A stretch of 16,627 bases of DNA from CAZBQG01 sp964493945 (GTDB lineage: Bacteria > Pseudomonadota > Alphaproteobacteria > Rhodospirillales > UBA2165), in NCBI GenBank assembly GCA_964493945.1, contig CAZBQG010000078.1, positions 1-16,627 on the forward strand, in the 5' to 3' direction. The stretch's first letter is position 1, and every line of letters starts with the position of its first letter. Positions 1 to 7,767 of this stretch are shown piece after piece. A program made the position numbers and the translations under genes. A model generated the notes under the pieces. That model was not told where the DNA came from. It saw only the letters and a list, made by a program, of their open reading frames with translations, and ran no database searches.

Positions 1-2
1 GG

Positions 3-1610
3 GATGAAAAGACAGGGAAACTTTTTCTGGCCCGTGACAGGATCGGTATAAAGCCGGTCTATTTCACCAAACGGTCCGGGGATTTTCTGTTCGCTTCCGA
101 GATCAAATCCCTGTTCGCCGATGGCTCCGCCCGGCCCGAAGCGGCACCCGCCGCCCTTTATCATTACCTCACATATCTGACGACGCCCGCACCTATGACC
201 ATGTTCGACGGGGTCTATAAATTGCCCGCCGGGCTTTTCATGGAAATCGACATACGGGGAAAAATGAAGGCCACCCGCTATTGGGATGCGGTTCCGGGCA
301 AGGGAATAGCCCCGGATGAAACCCGCAACCTGTCATCAAGCGCGCTGGAGGATTTCTACACTTCGGCCATCCGCCGCCATCTGGGTGAGGCCATCGAAAA
401 GCGCATGATGTCGGACGTGCCTTATGGAGCGTTCCTGTCAGGCGGCGTGGATTCATCGGTCAATGTCGCCCTGATGAGCCGTTTCACGGATCAACCGGTC
501 AACACCTTCACCGTCGGCTTCAAAGATCACCAACATCTCAATGAGCTGGACGAGGCCAGGCGCGTCGCCAAGCTTTTCAAGACCAATCATCATGAGGTAT
601 TGGTCAACGAAGCGGATATGGCGGATTATCTTGGCAACCTGGTCCAACAGCAGGATGAGCCACTGGCGGATTGGGTTTGTATTCCTTTGTTTTTCGTATC
701 CAAACTGGCCAAGGATTCGGGCATCAAGGTGGTCCAGGTGGGCGAAGGATCGGATGAACAATTTTGTGGCTATAACGGCTATATGAAATATCTGGAACTG
801 CACAGGCGCTATTATAAACCCTTCCAGAAATTTTTCCCCAAGCCCCTGCAACGTTCCATATCCGGATTGGCGGCAGGCGTGGCCAGGCTTTGGCCCGCCG
901 GAGAACTATACGCCGACGCCGTGCACCGTGCCGCCCAGGAGCGCGAGCCATTCTGGAGTGGCGCCATCGGGTTTTGGGAATCACAAAAGGCGCCTCTTTT
1001 GCCAGGCTTCAGCCGTCAAACCCCAAGCGGCGCGGAGGAACTGATTGAGGCCGGTCTGTTGCCGCCCAGCTATCTGGAGCCAGACAGCTACCAGGTGGCG
1101 GCATCCTATCTTGAGCCCTTCGATCAGGCCTACCCCGGGCGCGACCAATTGACCCGCATGATCCATAACGAGTTCCGCCTCAGGCTGCCCGAGCTTTTGT
1201 TGATGCGGGTCGACAAGATTACCATGGCCAATTCCCTGGAAGCCCGGATTCCCTTCCTGGATCACCATCTGGTGGACTTCACCATGGACACGCCCATGGA
1301 AGCGAAAATCAGGAACGGTGTAACCAAGCATCTTTTGAAAAAGGCCGTCCGCGAAATTATTCCGGACGATATCATCTACCGCAAAAAAATGGGCTTCTCG
1401 GCCCCCATGGCCCAGTGGTTGCGGGGCGATTTCGGCGCTCAGGCCAAGGAGAACATCCTGGGCTCTCCCTTGTTGGAAAAGATGGGGTTCGACAAATCCC
1501 ACATCGGAACAATGATCGACGGCCACCGGGGTGGCAGAAGGGATACCTCCTTGCCGGTCTGGGTGCTGCATAATCTGACCGCCTGGCACGGCCATTGGGT
1601 AGGGAGCTGA
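3..1610 (+). CDS. asnB: AsnB-type glutamine-dependent amidotransferase / asparagine synthase (5' partial)
   Basis: The frame is open from base 3, so the gene begins before the window; 535 residues are visible and roughly 90-100 of the usual N-terminal residues are missing, including the catalytic Cys2 of the glutaminase domain. The visible start is the end of that domain (ARDRIGIKPVYF, then LFASEIKSLF and GVYKLPAG). The synthetase domain follows with the ATP-pyrophosphatase P-loop SGGVDSS at 438-458 and the late motifs SLEARIPFLDHHLVDF and MGFSAPMAQWLRGD. In this family ammonia from glutamine is passed to an adenylated carboxylate. Free asparagine synthesis is possible, but the neighbours are sugar-modifying enzymes, so amidation of a sugar acid or other surface-polymer precursor is a reasonable inference. 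It overlaps or nearly abuts the methyltransferase fragment downstream. The family is certain; the acceptor is not. Confidence 0.93.
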   Translation, partial: DEKTGKLFLARDRIGIKPVYFTKRSGDFLFASEIKSLFADGSARPEAAPAALYHYLTYLTTPAPMTMFDGVYKLPAGLFMEIDIRGKMKATRYWDAVPGKGIAPDETRNLSSSALEDFYTSAIRRHLGEAIEKRMMSDVPYGAFLSGGVDSSVNVALMSRFTDQPVNTFTVGFKDHQHLNELDEARRVAKLFKTNHHEVLVNEADMADYLGNLVQQQDEPLADWVCIPLFFVSKLAKDSGIKVVQVGEGSDEQFCGYNGYMKYLELHRRYYKPFQKFFPKPLQRSISGLAAGVARLWPAGELYADAVHRAAQEREPFWSGAIGFWESQKAPLLPGFSRQTPSGAEELIEAGLLPPSYLEPDSYQVAASYLEPFDQAYPGRDQLTRMIHNEFRLRLPELLLMRVDKITMANSLEARIPFLDHHLVDFTMDTPMEAKIRNGVTKHLLKKAVREIIPDDIIYRKKMGFSAPMAQWLRGDFGAQAKENILGSPLLEKMGFDKSHIGTMIDGHRGGRRDTSLPVWVLHNLTAWHGHWVGS

Positions 1611-1621
1611 GAAACCATCCC

Positions 1622-2000
1622 ATGACGGATATGGACAGGCTCTTCAAGCCCTTCCCCAAGACCCGCCCTCCCTTGAGCCCGGAAATGAAGCACCTGCACA
1701 AGGCGGAGCTGTTGACCAACCGGGAGCGCCGCACTGTCTTGGCCAAATTTTCAAATTTTCTGGAAAGCTGGATGCACCGGAGGACCGCCTCCGACGGGAT
1801 GGGGATGGGTGGCGGATCCATTCTGGAGATCGGCGGCGGAACCCTCAACCATCTCCGCTTCGAACCGGGCGGGGTTCCCTATGACGTGATCGAGCCCTTT
1901 TCCGGACCCTACGCGGACAAGCCACAAAAAAAGAAGGTCTGGAATTTCTTTGAAGATATGGGCAATATCGATCCGGCGGAGAGATACCAGCGGATTGCGG
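1622..2000 (+). pseudogene. SAM-dependent methyltransferase, truncated 5' fragment
   Basis: Residues from MTDMDRLFKPF onward look like the N-terminal half of a class I SAM methyltransferase found in polysaccharide loci. The glycine-rich SAM loop ILEIGGGTLNHL lies near residue 70, followed by YDVIEPF, which matches the acidic end of strand 2. Family-like sequence runs to about RYQRIA (1982-1999). A methyltransferase would normally continue with a serine and an LEHL-type helix, but the frame turns instead into low-complexity arginine-rich residues and stops at 2054-2056. The second half of the fold is therefore absent. The ATG at 1622 is preferred; an in-frame TTG at 1595 inside the upstream gene is an alternative, and AGGGAG at 1601-1606 could serve either poorly. 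The fragment very probably has no activity. Confidence 0.75.
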
Positions 2001-2209
2001 ACAGAAGGCGGGGCCGTGAAGAAGCCATCCACCAGCCCCGTGGCTGCCAGAACTGATTGTATGGACGCCGTCGCCCCGGTCACCGGACTGTTGGTCAGGA
2101 TGCGTCTTTCGGCATTTGGATGGCGCCGGGCGATGATGCTGAGGGCAGGAATGCTCACGACCCCATCCCCCAGGCTTCCCCGCCTAAAAATTAGAACCTT
2201 GTCTGCCAT
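1985..2209 (-). pseudogene. GT9 (heptosyltransferase-like) glycosyltransferase, truncated 5' fragment
   Basis: Reading leftward from the ATG at 2207-2209, the protein begins MADKVLIFRRGSLGDG and continues VVSIPALSIIARRHP, then ERRILTNSPV and GLVDGFF. This is the N-terminal Rossmann strand and loop of glycosyltransferase family 9 (GT-B fold; ADP-heptose or related sugar transfer in LPS-type polymers). Only about 70-75 residues are recognisable out of some 300-400 expected. Family-like sequence fades at about SVRNPLVSL (1973-1999), exactly where the methyltransferase on the other strand also ends. The open frame continues leftward to 1751, but there it is only antisense to the methyltransferase. 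The gene was originally divergent from the GT4 gene at 2292. Non-functional as it stands; family call fairly sure. Confidence 0.68.
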
Positions 2210-2245
2210 GAAAAGACGATCACAATGAGTGTTTATTTGTGCAGC

Positions 2246-2275
2246 TTGGTATAAGTTTCGTGGCTCTCTTATACA
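2246..2275 (+). promoter_or_regulatory. Possible promoter for the glycosyltransferase run
   Basis: TTGGTA at 2246-2251 and TATACA at 2270-2275 are 18 bases apart and each matches the sigma-70 consensus at four of six positions. The predicted transcription start would lie about 10 bases before the TTG start codon at 2292, which leaves a very short leader. Weak support. Confidence 0.25.
2249..2274. repeat. 7-bp inverted repeat in divergent intergenic region
   Basis: GTATAAG at 2249-2255 and its exact reverse complement CTTATAC at 2268-2274 are separated by 12 bases. They sit in the 82-base gap between the divergent starts of the GT9 fragment (2209) and the GT4 gene (2292). Each arm contains a -10-like TATAC reading outward, so the repeat may be a pair of facing -10 elements, an operator half-site pair, or chance in an A/T-rich stretch. 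Confidence 0.4.
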
Positions 2276-2281
2276 TGTGGT

Positions 2282-2285
2282 GGAG
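2282..2285 (+). promoter_or_regulatory. Ribosome binding site supporting a TTG start
   Basis: GGAG stands 6 bases before the TTG at 2292. No ATG occurs in frame near the beginning of the family-like sequence, so this site is the main reason for accepting the unusual start codon. Confidence 0.5.
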
Positions 2286-2291
2286 ACATAA

Positions 2292-3449
2292 TTGAAACAC
2301 GGTTTTCTAAGAAGCGGCCGTTTTCGTGTATTGATCAACGGAATTCACGCGAAAAGCGGGGGTGGCGTAACCTATCTGCGCAACATGTTGCCTTTGCTCG
2401 CGGCCAATGAGGACCTTGAGCTGCATCTGTTTATCCACAGAGACCAATTCTCCTTATTTGGTTTTGTCGATGAACGGATCAGGATTCATGTTCTGGAATT
2501 CCCCAATGGGTTTTTTTCCAACCTTCTTTGGGAACAATTCGCCCTGCCCATTCTGGCCAGGGTGATGACCGTGGATGTAACCTTTTCGCCCGCGAATTAC
2601 GGCCCCCTCCTGGCACCGGCGCCGATCATTGTCTTGCGCAATTCCCTGGCTGTGGTCGGGCGCGAAACCAGATTCGTAAAGCGGGTCTACTGGGTTGGTC
2701 TGGCCTTGATGACGGCGCTCTCCATCGTCAGCTGTAAGAAGGCCATCGCCGTTTCAAATTACGCCCGGAAGGCCCTTACGTTTGGCATAGGCGGGAGACT
2801 GCAAAAGCGGGTATCAGTCATTTATCACGGCGTTCAGGATATTTTTTCCGCGCCCCCCCCGGATGATGAGCGGGAAGATTTTCTGCTGGCTGTTTCCGAT
2901 ATTTATGTGCAGAAAAATCTGCATACCCTGATTCAGGCATTGGTGGACGTCAAAACCGAGATTCCGGATATTTCGCTGAAAATAGCCGGGCGCGCCATCG
3001 ATCCGGGATATCTTGACGAAATAAAGGCGACAGTGAAATGGGCCGGCCTTGAAAACAGTGTGAGTTTTTTGGGTGAATGTTCGACCGATGAGCTGAGCGA
3101 TCTATACCGCAAATGCAGGATTTTCGTTTTCCCCTCGACCGTCGAGACTTTTGGAAATCCCCTGGTTGAGGCCATGGCCAGCGGCGCGCCGATCATCACG
3201 TCAAATACCGCCGCCATGCCCGAAATTGTCGAGGATGCGGCCTTGCTTTTTGATCCTCTGGATACGACGGAAATTGCCCGGCGGATCATCGATCTTTACA
3301 AGGATCAAACAGCCCGCATCAAATTGGGCAAGGCCGCCCTGGAACGGGCCAAATACTTTTCCTGGCAAAAAACGGCTGAAGCGACCGCCGAGACAATAAG
3401 ATCCGTCGCGGCGGGACCAAAGCCAGAATTGATCAAGCAAAATATGTAG
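2292..3449 (+). CDS. GT4 family glycosyltransferase
   Basis: A 385-residue GT-B glycosyltransferase, expected to work on the cytoplasmic side of the membrane, transferring a nucleotide-activated sugar to a growing lipid-linked glycan. The N-terminal acceptor domain starts FRVLINGIHAKSGGGVTYL, with the glycine-rich loop typical of GT4. The C-terminal donor domain begins near residue 195 (DFLLAVSDIYVQKNLHTLI) and carries the EX7E motif E285-TFGNPLV-E293 in the context PSTVETFGNPLVEAMASG. Length is normal. It starts at TTG and ends 8 bases before the next gene. It resembles the glycosyltransferase at 5612 in layout (LWEQ and the FSP/FSSTN-F-L segment), suggesting an old duplication. An 8-C run at 2853-2860 is kept in frame. 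Donor and acceptor sugars cannot be told from sequence. Confidence 0.9.
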   Translation: MKHGFLRSGRFRVLINGIHAKSGGGVTYLRNMLPLLAANEDLELHLFIHRDQFSLFGFVDERIRIHVLEFPNGFFSNLLWEQFALPILARVMTVDVTFSPANYGPLLAPAPIIVLRNSLAVVGRETRFVKRVYWVGLALMTALSIVSCKKAIAVSNYARKALTFGIGGRLQKRVSVIYHGVQDIFSAPPPDDEREDFLLAVSDIYVQKNLHTLIQALVDVKTEIPDISLKIAGRAIDPGYLDEIKATVKWAGLENSVSFLGECSTDELSDLYRKCRIFVFPSTVETFGNPLVEAMASGAPIITSNTAAMPEIVEDAALLFDPLDTTEIARRIIDLYKDQTARIKLGKAALERAKYFSWQKTAEATAETIRSVAAGPKPELIKQNM

Positions 3450-3457
3450 TCCAAATT

Positions 3458-4563
3458 ATGACCACCAAATTACTTTATCTGGTCAGCCACCCTATCCAGT
3501 ATCAGGCCCCCCTGCTGCGCCGTATCGCCGAGGATCCGGAAATTGATCTGAGGGTGATCTTCGAATCAGATTTCTCCAAGGATGCATATCATGACCAAGG
3601 GTTCGGCACCCAGATCGCCTGGGATGTTCCCTTGCTGAAAGGATATGAAAGTTCCTTGCTGGTTGCTGTGGATTTGGCTTCCGAATTAGAAAATTGCGAT
3701 GCCCTCTGGGTGCATGGATGGCAAAGCAAGACCATGCGCAGGGCGATTCCACTGGCCAAAAAGAAGAACAAACCGGTCCTCATGAGGGGCGAGAATTGGG
3801 ACGGCGCCATGCCCGACGGGTGGGGCCTCAGGGGTTGGTTGAAGCGGCTCTATCTGAAGAGGATATTCGGCAATTGCGCAGGGTTCTAGCCATTGGGCAA
3901 GCCAACCGGCGCTATTATCTGGCCAGGGGTGTGCCCGAAACGCGCATCTTTGAGATGCCTTACGCCGTGGATAATGAATTTTTTGGCAAACTTGCCGATG
4001 GGGCGGATTTATCACTGCTGCGCCAGGATTTGGGCCTGCCGCCAAATGGGAAAACCGTACTCTTTGCCGGGAAGTTTTCGAGGCGGAAAAGACCGGATTT
4101 ATTGCTTTCGGCCTGGCTGGAAGCAGATTGGGCGCCGGGCGGAAGACCCGCCTTGTTGATGGTGGGTGATGGTGAAATGAGGCGGGAATTGGAAAAGCGA
4201 GCGCCTGAGGATGTCCATTTTCCGGGCTTTGTTAATCAATCCCACCTGCCCGCCCTTTATGCCCTGGCCGACCTGTTCGTTCTGCCTTCCGGGCGGGAGC
4301 CCTGGGGCCTGGCGGTCAATGAAGCCATGGCCTGTGGCACCCCGGCCATTGCCACGGACCAATGTGGCGCGGCATTTGATTTGATCGATGAGAAGACCGG
4401 CTGGATCGTCGAAGCCGATGACGGGCGGGCGCTGGCCAATATTCTGCCCGCGGCCCTTGCCCAATCGGCCGAGCGCGGCAAAGCCACCCGCCAGCGCATC
4501 GCCACCTGGAATTTTGAGGCCGATCTGGCCGGCCTCAAGAACGCCTTGAGGGCCGTCGCATAA
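3458..4563 (+). pseudogene. GT4 family glycosyltransferase interrupted by a single -1 frameshift
   Basis: Two overlapping frames make one protein. The first, 3458-3889, begins MTTKLLYLVSHPIQYQAPLL and stops at TAG 3887-3889 after RIFGNCAGF. The homologous sequence continues one frame back, as VLAIGQANRRYYLARGV, through the donor domain (TVLFAGKFSRRKRPDLLLSA, then GREPWGLAVNEAMACGTP with its EX7E glutamates at 4297-4299 and 4321-4323) to TAA 4561-4563. Adding one G to GGG at 3881-3883 restores GNCAGVLAIGQANRRYY without a break, giving about 368 residues, a normal GT4 length. I see no slippery heptamer at the break, so programmed frameshifting is unlikely. It may be a real pseudogene or a sequence error. 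The C-terminal frame could not make a complete enzyme alone. The next gene starts on the last base of the stop codon. Confidence 0.85.
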
Positions 4564-5615
4564 TGGGTCTCAAGATACTCTTTGCCGGACAAACGGTGCC
4601 CGGATCCAGAACCCTGCAACGTATCAGGACCTTGCGCGAACTAGGCCACGGTGTGGAGGTGATTTCCACCAACATCCAGGGCGCCACCTATAAAGACAAG
4701 CCCGGCATCGCTACCCGCATCCGCTACCGTCTGGGTTTACCCGCCGACCCGGCCCGGGCCAACGCAACCATTATGGAGAGGGGCGGAGCGGAAAAATATG
4801 ATGTCGTCTGGCTGGACCGGGCGGTGGAAATCCATGCCGCCACCCTTCGTTCGGTCAAGTCCGCCAATCCCGATACGAAGATTGTCTGGTACGCCGAGGA
4901 TGACATGATGAACCCCCTTCACCGGTCCCGGTGGATTGGGGCGGCACTTTCCCTTTTTGATCTGTGGGTAACCACCAAATCCTTCAATGCGGCGCCTGAA
5001 GAATTGCCCTCCCTTGGGGTGCGCCGCATTTTGTTCGTCAATAATTCCTTCGATCCGGAAATCCATCGCCCGCAAACAATAAGCGAACAGGATCAAAAAA
5101 TGTTTGGCGCCGATGTAGGGTTTGTCGGCAGCTTCGAGGAACCACGGACCCGGAGCATGCGCTACCTCGCCGAACATGGCATCAATATCCGAATCTGGGG
5201 CAATGGCTGGGATCAGGTGAGCAAGGCCCCAGCTTCCATGAAAATTGAAAATCGGCCAGTATATAACGAAGATTACGGCAAGGTTGTTTGTTCAACTTCG
5301 GTCAATCTTTGTTTTCTGCGCCGGGGTAACCGTGATTTGCAGACCTGCAGATCAATGGAAATTCCGGCCTTCGGCGGACTCATGATGCATGAGAGGAACG
5401 GGGAGATCACAGAACTCTTCTGCGAAGACGAAGAGGCGGTCTTTTTTGATACGGATGAAGAACTCCTGAGCAAATGCAGAAAGTGGCTTGCCGATCATGA
5501 AGCGCGCGACCGGGTGGGACGAGCCACCAGAGAGGCGGTCATCGCCGGCGGACACAGCCATCCGGAAAGATTGGGCGAAATTTTGACGGCGGCATTGGAC
5601 GGGGCATGGAAATGA
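4563..5615 (+). CDS. CgeB-like glycosyltransferase (Glyco_trans_1_2 type)
   Basis: A 350-residue protein starting MGLKILFAGQTVPGSRTLQR, with a GT-B-like N-terminal half (KYDVVWLDRAVEIH, IVWYAEDDMM). The C-terminal half resembles the CgeB / Glyco_trans_1_2 group: GFVGSFEEPRTRSMRYL, IWGNGWDQV, then SVNLCFLRRGNRDLQTCRSM and EIPAFGG, with C262-RSME-266 at the usual position of a conserved patch. Such proteins are found in polysaccharide, spore-coat and flagellin-glycan loci and are generally treated as glycosyltransferases, though few have been assayed. The start ATG uses the last base of the upstream TAA and the stop TGA overlaps the next ATG, so it is translationally coupled on both sides. Membership is fairly sure; sugar specificity unknown. 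Confidence 0.83.
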   Translation: MGLKILFAGQTVPGSRTLQRIRTLRELGHGVEVISTNIQGATYKDKPGIATRIRYRLGLPADPARANATIMERGGAEKYDVVWLDRAVEIHAATLRSVKSANPDTKIVWYAEDDMMNPLHRSRWIGAALSLFDLWVTTKSFNAAPEELPSLGVRRILFVNNSFDPEIHRPQTISEQDQKMFGADVGFVGSFEEPRTRSMRYLAEHGINIRIWGNGWDQVSKAPASMKIENRPVYNEDYGKVVCSTSVNLCFLRRGNRDLQTCRSMEIPAFGGLMMHERNGEITELFCEDEEAVFFDTDEELLSKCRKWLADHEARDRVGRATREAVIAGGHSHPERLGEILTAALDGAWK

Positions 5616-6739
5616 AAATCCTGGTCAATGCCTTGTCGGCTAGAAAAGGGGGGATCGTCACCTATACGAGCAACCTTCAGGAAGCCCTAGTGGCCCGGGG
5701 TCTGGATTCGATCATCGCCGTGCCCCGGGGTTTCGAAAGCAAATCCAGCGGCTCCCAAATCTATTTCGATGTGGCCGATTACAGCCCGCCCTATCGATTT
5801 CTTTGGGAACAGACTTCCTGGCGGCGCATTGTCAAGCAGGTCAATCCGGATATTTTGTTTTCCTCGACCAATTTCGGCCTGCTTTACAGTCCCGTCCCCC
5901 AGATATTGCTGCTTCGTGAAGGAGGACTGTTTGATCCGTTTTACCTGGCGAATTTGGCCGCCGAACAGGGCGTTGCCTTTGCCCTAAGCCGCAATCTGCG
6001 CCGCCGCCTGATGTTGGTATCGGCCAGGCGCGCCGATCAGATCATTGCGCCGACCGAAGCCATGCGCAATATGGTTGCCCAATGGTCGCCCCAATTGACC
6101 GGTAAATGTTCGGTCAATCCATACGGCACATTGGCCGATAAATTCTTACCCGGCGATGAAAAGCGCGCCTGGCGTTCCGACGGGGTTCTCAGGATACTTT
6201 ATGTTTCAGTCTATTACCCACACAAGATGCCCAGCCTGGTTTGTCGGCTGGTAGATCAATTGAACAAGGATGGCATCCCCAGCCATGCCACCATAACCAT
6301 GTCGCCCCATGAATTCAGCGAAATGAAAGGCGGGGCCTTCGATCTGGAAATTGCCACCGATGCCGCCAACCGCGGCACCGTGACCTTGGGGCGCCATGAT
6401 TACCGCTCGCTTCCCGACCTTTACCGGTCTCATGATGTTTTTGTGTTTCCCTCAGTATCGGAAACTTTCGGCCATCCCATGGCCGAAGCCATGAGTACTG
6501 GATTGCCGGTGGTCGCCTCGGACACCGCCACCAATAAGGAAATTTGCGGCGAAGCCGGTTTGTTTTTCAAACCCTTCTCCGTCAGCCAACTGACCGCCCT
6601 GATCCATCAGTTGGACAATGAACCCCAATTGCGTAAACACATGGCCGAACAGGGACGGGACCGCGTGATAAAGAATTTCGGATGGGAAGATCATGTGGAC
6701 CGGCTGGTTGAATCCTTTGAACAATTGATCAAAAAATGA
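5612..6739 (+). CDS. GT4 family glycosyltransferase
   Basis: A 375-residue GT-B glycosyltransferase starting MKILVNALSARKGGIVTYTS. The N-terminal domain carries the glycine loop and the segment RFLWEQ...ILFSSTNFGLL also seen in the paralog at 2292. The donor domain has VLRILYVSVYYPHKMPSLV and the EX7E motif E284-TFGHPMA-E292, followed by GLPVVASDTATNKEICGEAG. ATG 5612 is chosen over the in-frame ATG at 5606 because it makes a classic ATGA overlap with the upstream stop (5613-5615) and sits 7 bases after GGGG at 5601-5604. The stop TGA at 6737-6739 again overlaps the next start. It probably adds one sugar to the same glycan as its neighbours. The donor is unknown. Confidence 0.9.
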   Translation: MKILVNALSARKGGIVTYTSNLQEALVARGLDSIIAVPRGFESKSSGSQIYFDVADYSPPYRFLWEQTSWRRIVKQVNPDILFSSTNFGLLYSPVPQILLLREGGLFDPFYLANLAAEQGVAFALSRNLRRRLMLVSARRADQIIAPTEAMRNMVAQWSPQLTGKCSVNPYGTLADKFLPGDEKRAWRSDGVLRILYVSVYYPHKMPSLVCRLVDQLNKDGIPSHATITMSPHEFSEMKGGAFDLEIATDAANRGTVTLGRHDYRSLPDLYRSHDVFVFPSVSETFGHPMAEAMSTGLPVVASDTATNKEICGEAGLFFKPFSVSQLTALIHQLDNEPQLRKHMAEQGRDRVIKNFGWEDHVDRLVESFEQLIKK

Positions 6740-7716
6740 ACCCAATTCCTATCAGCGTGGTCAGCGGCAATTATGACCGCATCCAGGCTATAAAGGCGGG
6801 CCAGGTACCCATCGAAGGCTGTGAGGTTACCTATATCAATTCCAGCCCAGCCCAGACCTTTCACCGGCTTTTTACGGACCATGAATTCGACGTATCAGAA
6901 ATGTCCTTCAGCACCTACATGCGGGCCCGGTCGAAGGGCGGTTGGCCTTACCTTGCGGTGCCTGTATTTCTGTCGCGGGTCTTCCCCCACAGCTCCATCT
7001 ATATCCGCACCGGATCAGGGATCGAACAGCCGGAGGATCTTAAGGGCCGCAGGATCGGTATTCCCAATTATCATTTCACCCGTGGGCTATGCGTGCGGGG
7101 CATGTTGCAAGATGAGTATGGATTGCGCCCCGAAGATTGTCTCTGGCGCATCGGAGGGGTGGATGAGCCGGGGGGGCTCCAATATCTGCCCATGCCCGCG
7201 CCCAAAGGTGTGGAGGCGATTTCCATCGATCCAGGTAAATATCTGGGTGCCATGCCGGTGGAAGGCGAAATAGACGCAATCATCACCTATACGGACCCTC
7301 GGGTTTTCACCGAGAAGCATCCCAACATCGCCCGCCTGTTCCCCGATTTCAGGCCGGCCGAACAGGACTATTTCGCCAAAACCGGTATATTCCCGATCAT
7401 GCATGTGCTGGGCATCCGCGAAAGCCTGCTGGAAGCCCATCCCTGGATCGCGAACAATATCGTGGCGGCATTCGAGGAAGCTAAATCCCTCTGTATGCCG
7501 AGCCTCGTCGATCTGGATGCGCTGGCCGTCAGTCTGCCCTGGCTGGTGGCCGAGGCTGAGGCGACCATGGCCCTCATGGGCGAAGATTTCTGGCCCTATG
7601 GCGTGGAGAAGAATAAAAAAACAATCCAGGCCCAAATCCGGTGGTCCCACGAACAAGGCATATCGGACCGGATTTTCCAGATAGAGGATTTGTTTTATCC
7701 TACCAAATCCTGCTAG
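6736..7716 (+). CDS. 4,5-dihydroxyphthalate decarboxylase-like protein (periplasmic-binding-protein fold)
   Basis: 326 residues resembling the Pht5 / 4,5-dihydroxyphthalate decarboxylase group, which has the type 2 periplasmic-binding fold related to NMT1/THI5 proteins. Family-like stretches are DVSEMSFSTYMRAR (from residue 52), PYLAVPVFLSRVFPHSSIYI, GRRIGIPNYHFTRGL (from about 106), VRGMLQDEYGL and EGEIDAIIT. The protein starts MNPIPISVVSGNYDRI with no signal peptide or lipobox, so it should be cytoplasmic, which favours an enzyme or intracellular binder over a transport receptor. The ATG overlaps the stop of the upstream glycosyltransferase in ATGA, with no clear ribosome binding site, so translation probably depends on the upstream gene. 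The CoA-transferase and TAXI-TRAP genes that follow make a role in organic-acid breakdown plausible. Most members of this family have no tested substrate, so phthalate itself should not be assumed. Confidence 0.78.
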   Translation: MNPIPISVVSGNYDRIQAIKAGQVPIEGCEVTYINSSPAQTFHRLFTDHEFDVSEMSFSTYMRARSKGGWPYLAVPVFLSRVFPHSSIYIRTGSGIEQPEDLKGRRIGIPNYHFTRGLCVRGMLQDEYGLRPEDCLWRIGGVDEPGGLQYLPMPAPKGVEAISIDPGKYLGAMPVEGEIDAIITYTDPRVFTEKHPNIARLFPDFRPAEQDYFAKTGIFPIMHVLGIRESLLEAHPWIANNIVAAFEEAKSLCMPSLVDLDALAVSLPWLVAEAEATMALMGEDFWPYGVEKNKKTIQAQIRWSHEQGISDRIFQIEDLFYPTKSC

Positions 7717-7767
7717 TGAGTTGCTCGCCGCGCCTATCTTCTTCAACTTTTTTCAAGATTGTGATCA

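Noticed and set aside
981..1595. Long - strand open frame opposite the asparagine synthase domain
   Set aside because: It is the complement of conserved AsnB sequence and has no credible domain or ribosome binding site.
1751..1984. Leftward continuation of the GT9 open frame as a novel overlapping gene
   Set aside because: Beyond about 1985 it is antisense to conserved methyltransferase sequence and no longer resembles GT9, so the openness looks accidental.
3756..3890. Programmed ribosomal frameshifting as an explanation for the split GT4 gene
   Set aside because: No slippery heptamer lies at the break; the only A-rich run (five A then G, near 3760) is over 100 bases too early, and shifting there would replace family-like residues with unrelated ones.
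6736..7716. Calling the decarboxylase-like protein the periplasmic receptor of a transporter
   Set aside because: It has the binding-protein fold but no signal peptide or lipobox, and the module already has a TAXI receptor with a clear signal peptide.
7087..7746. Long - strand open frame (219 codons) opposite the decarboxylase-like gene
   Set aside because: The opposite strand encodes a clear family protein with coupled start; the antisense product shows no family features.
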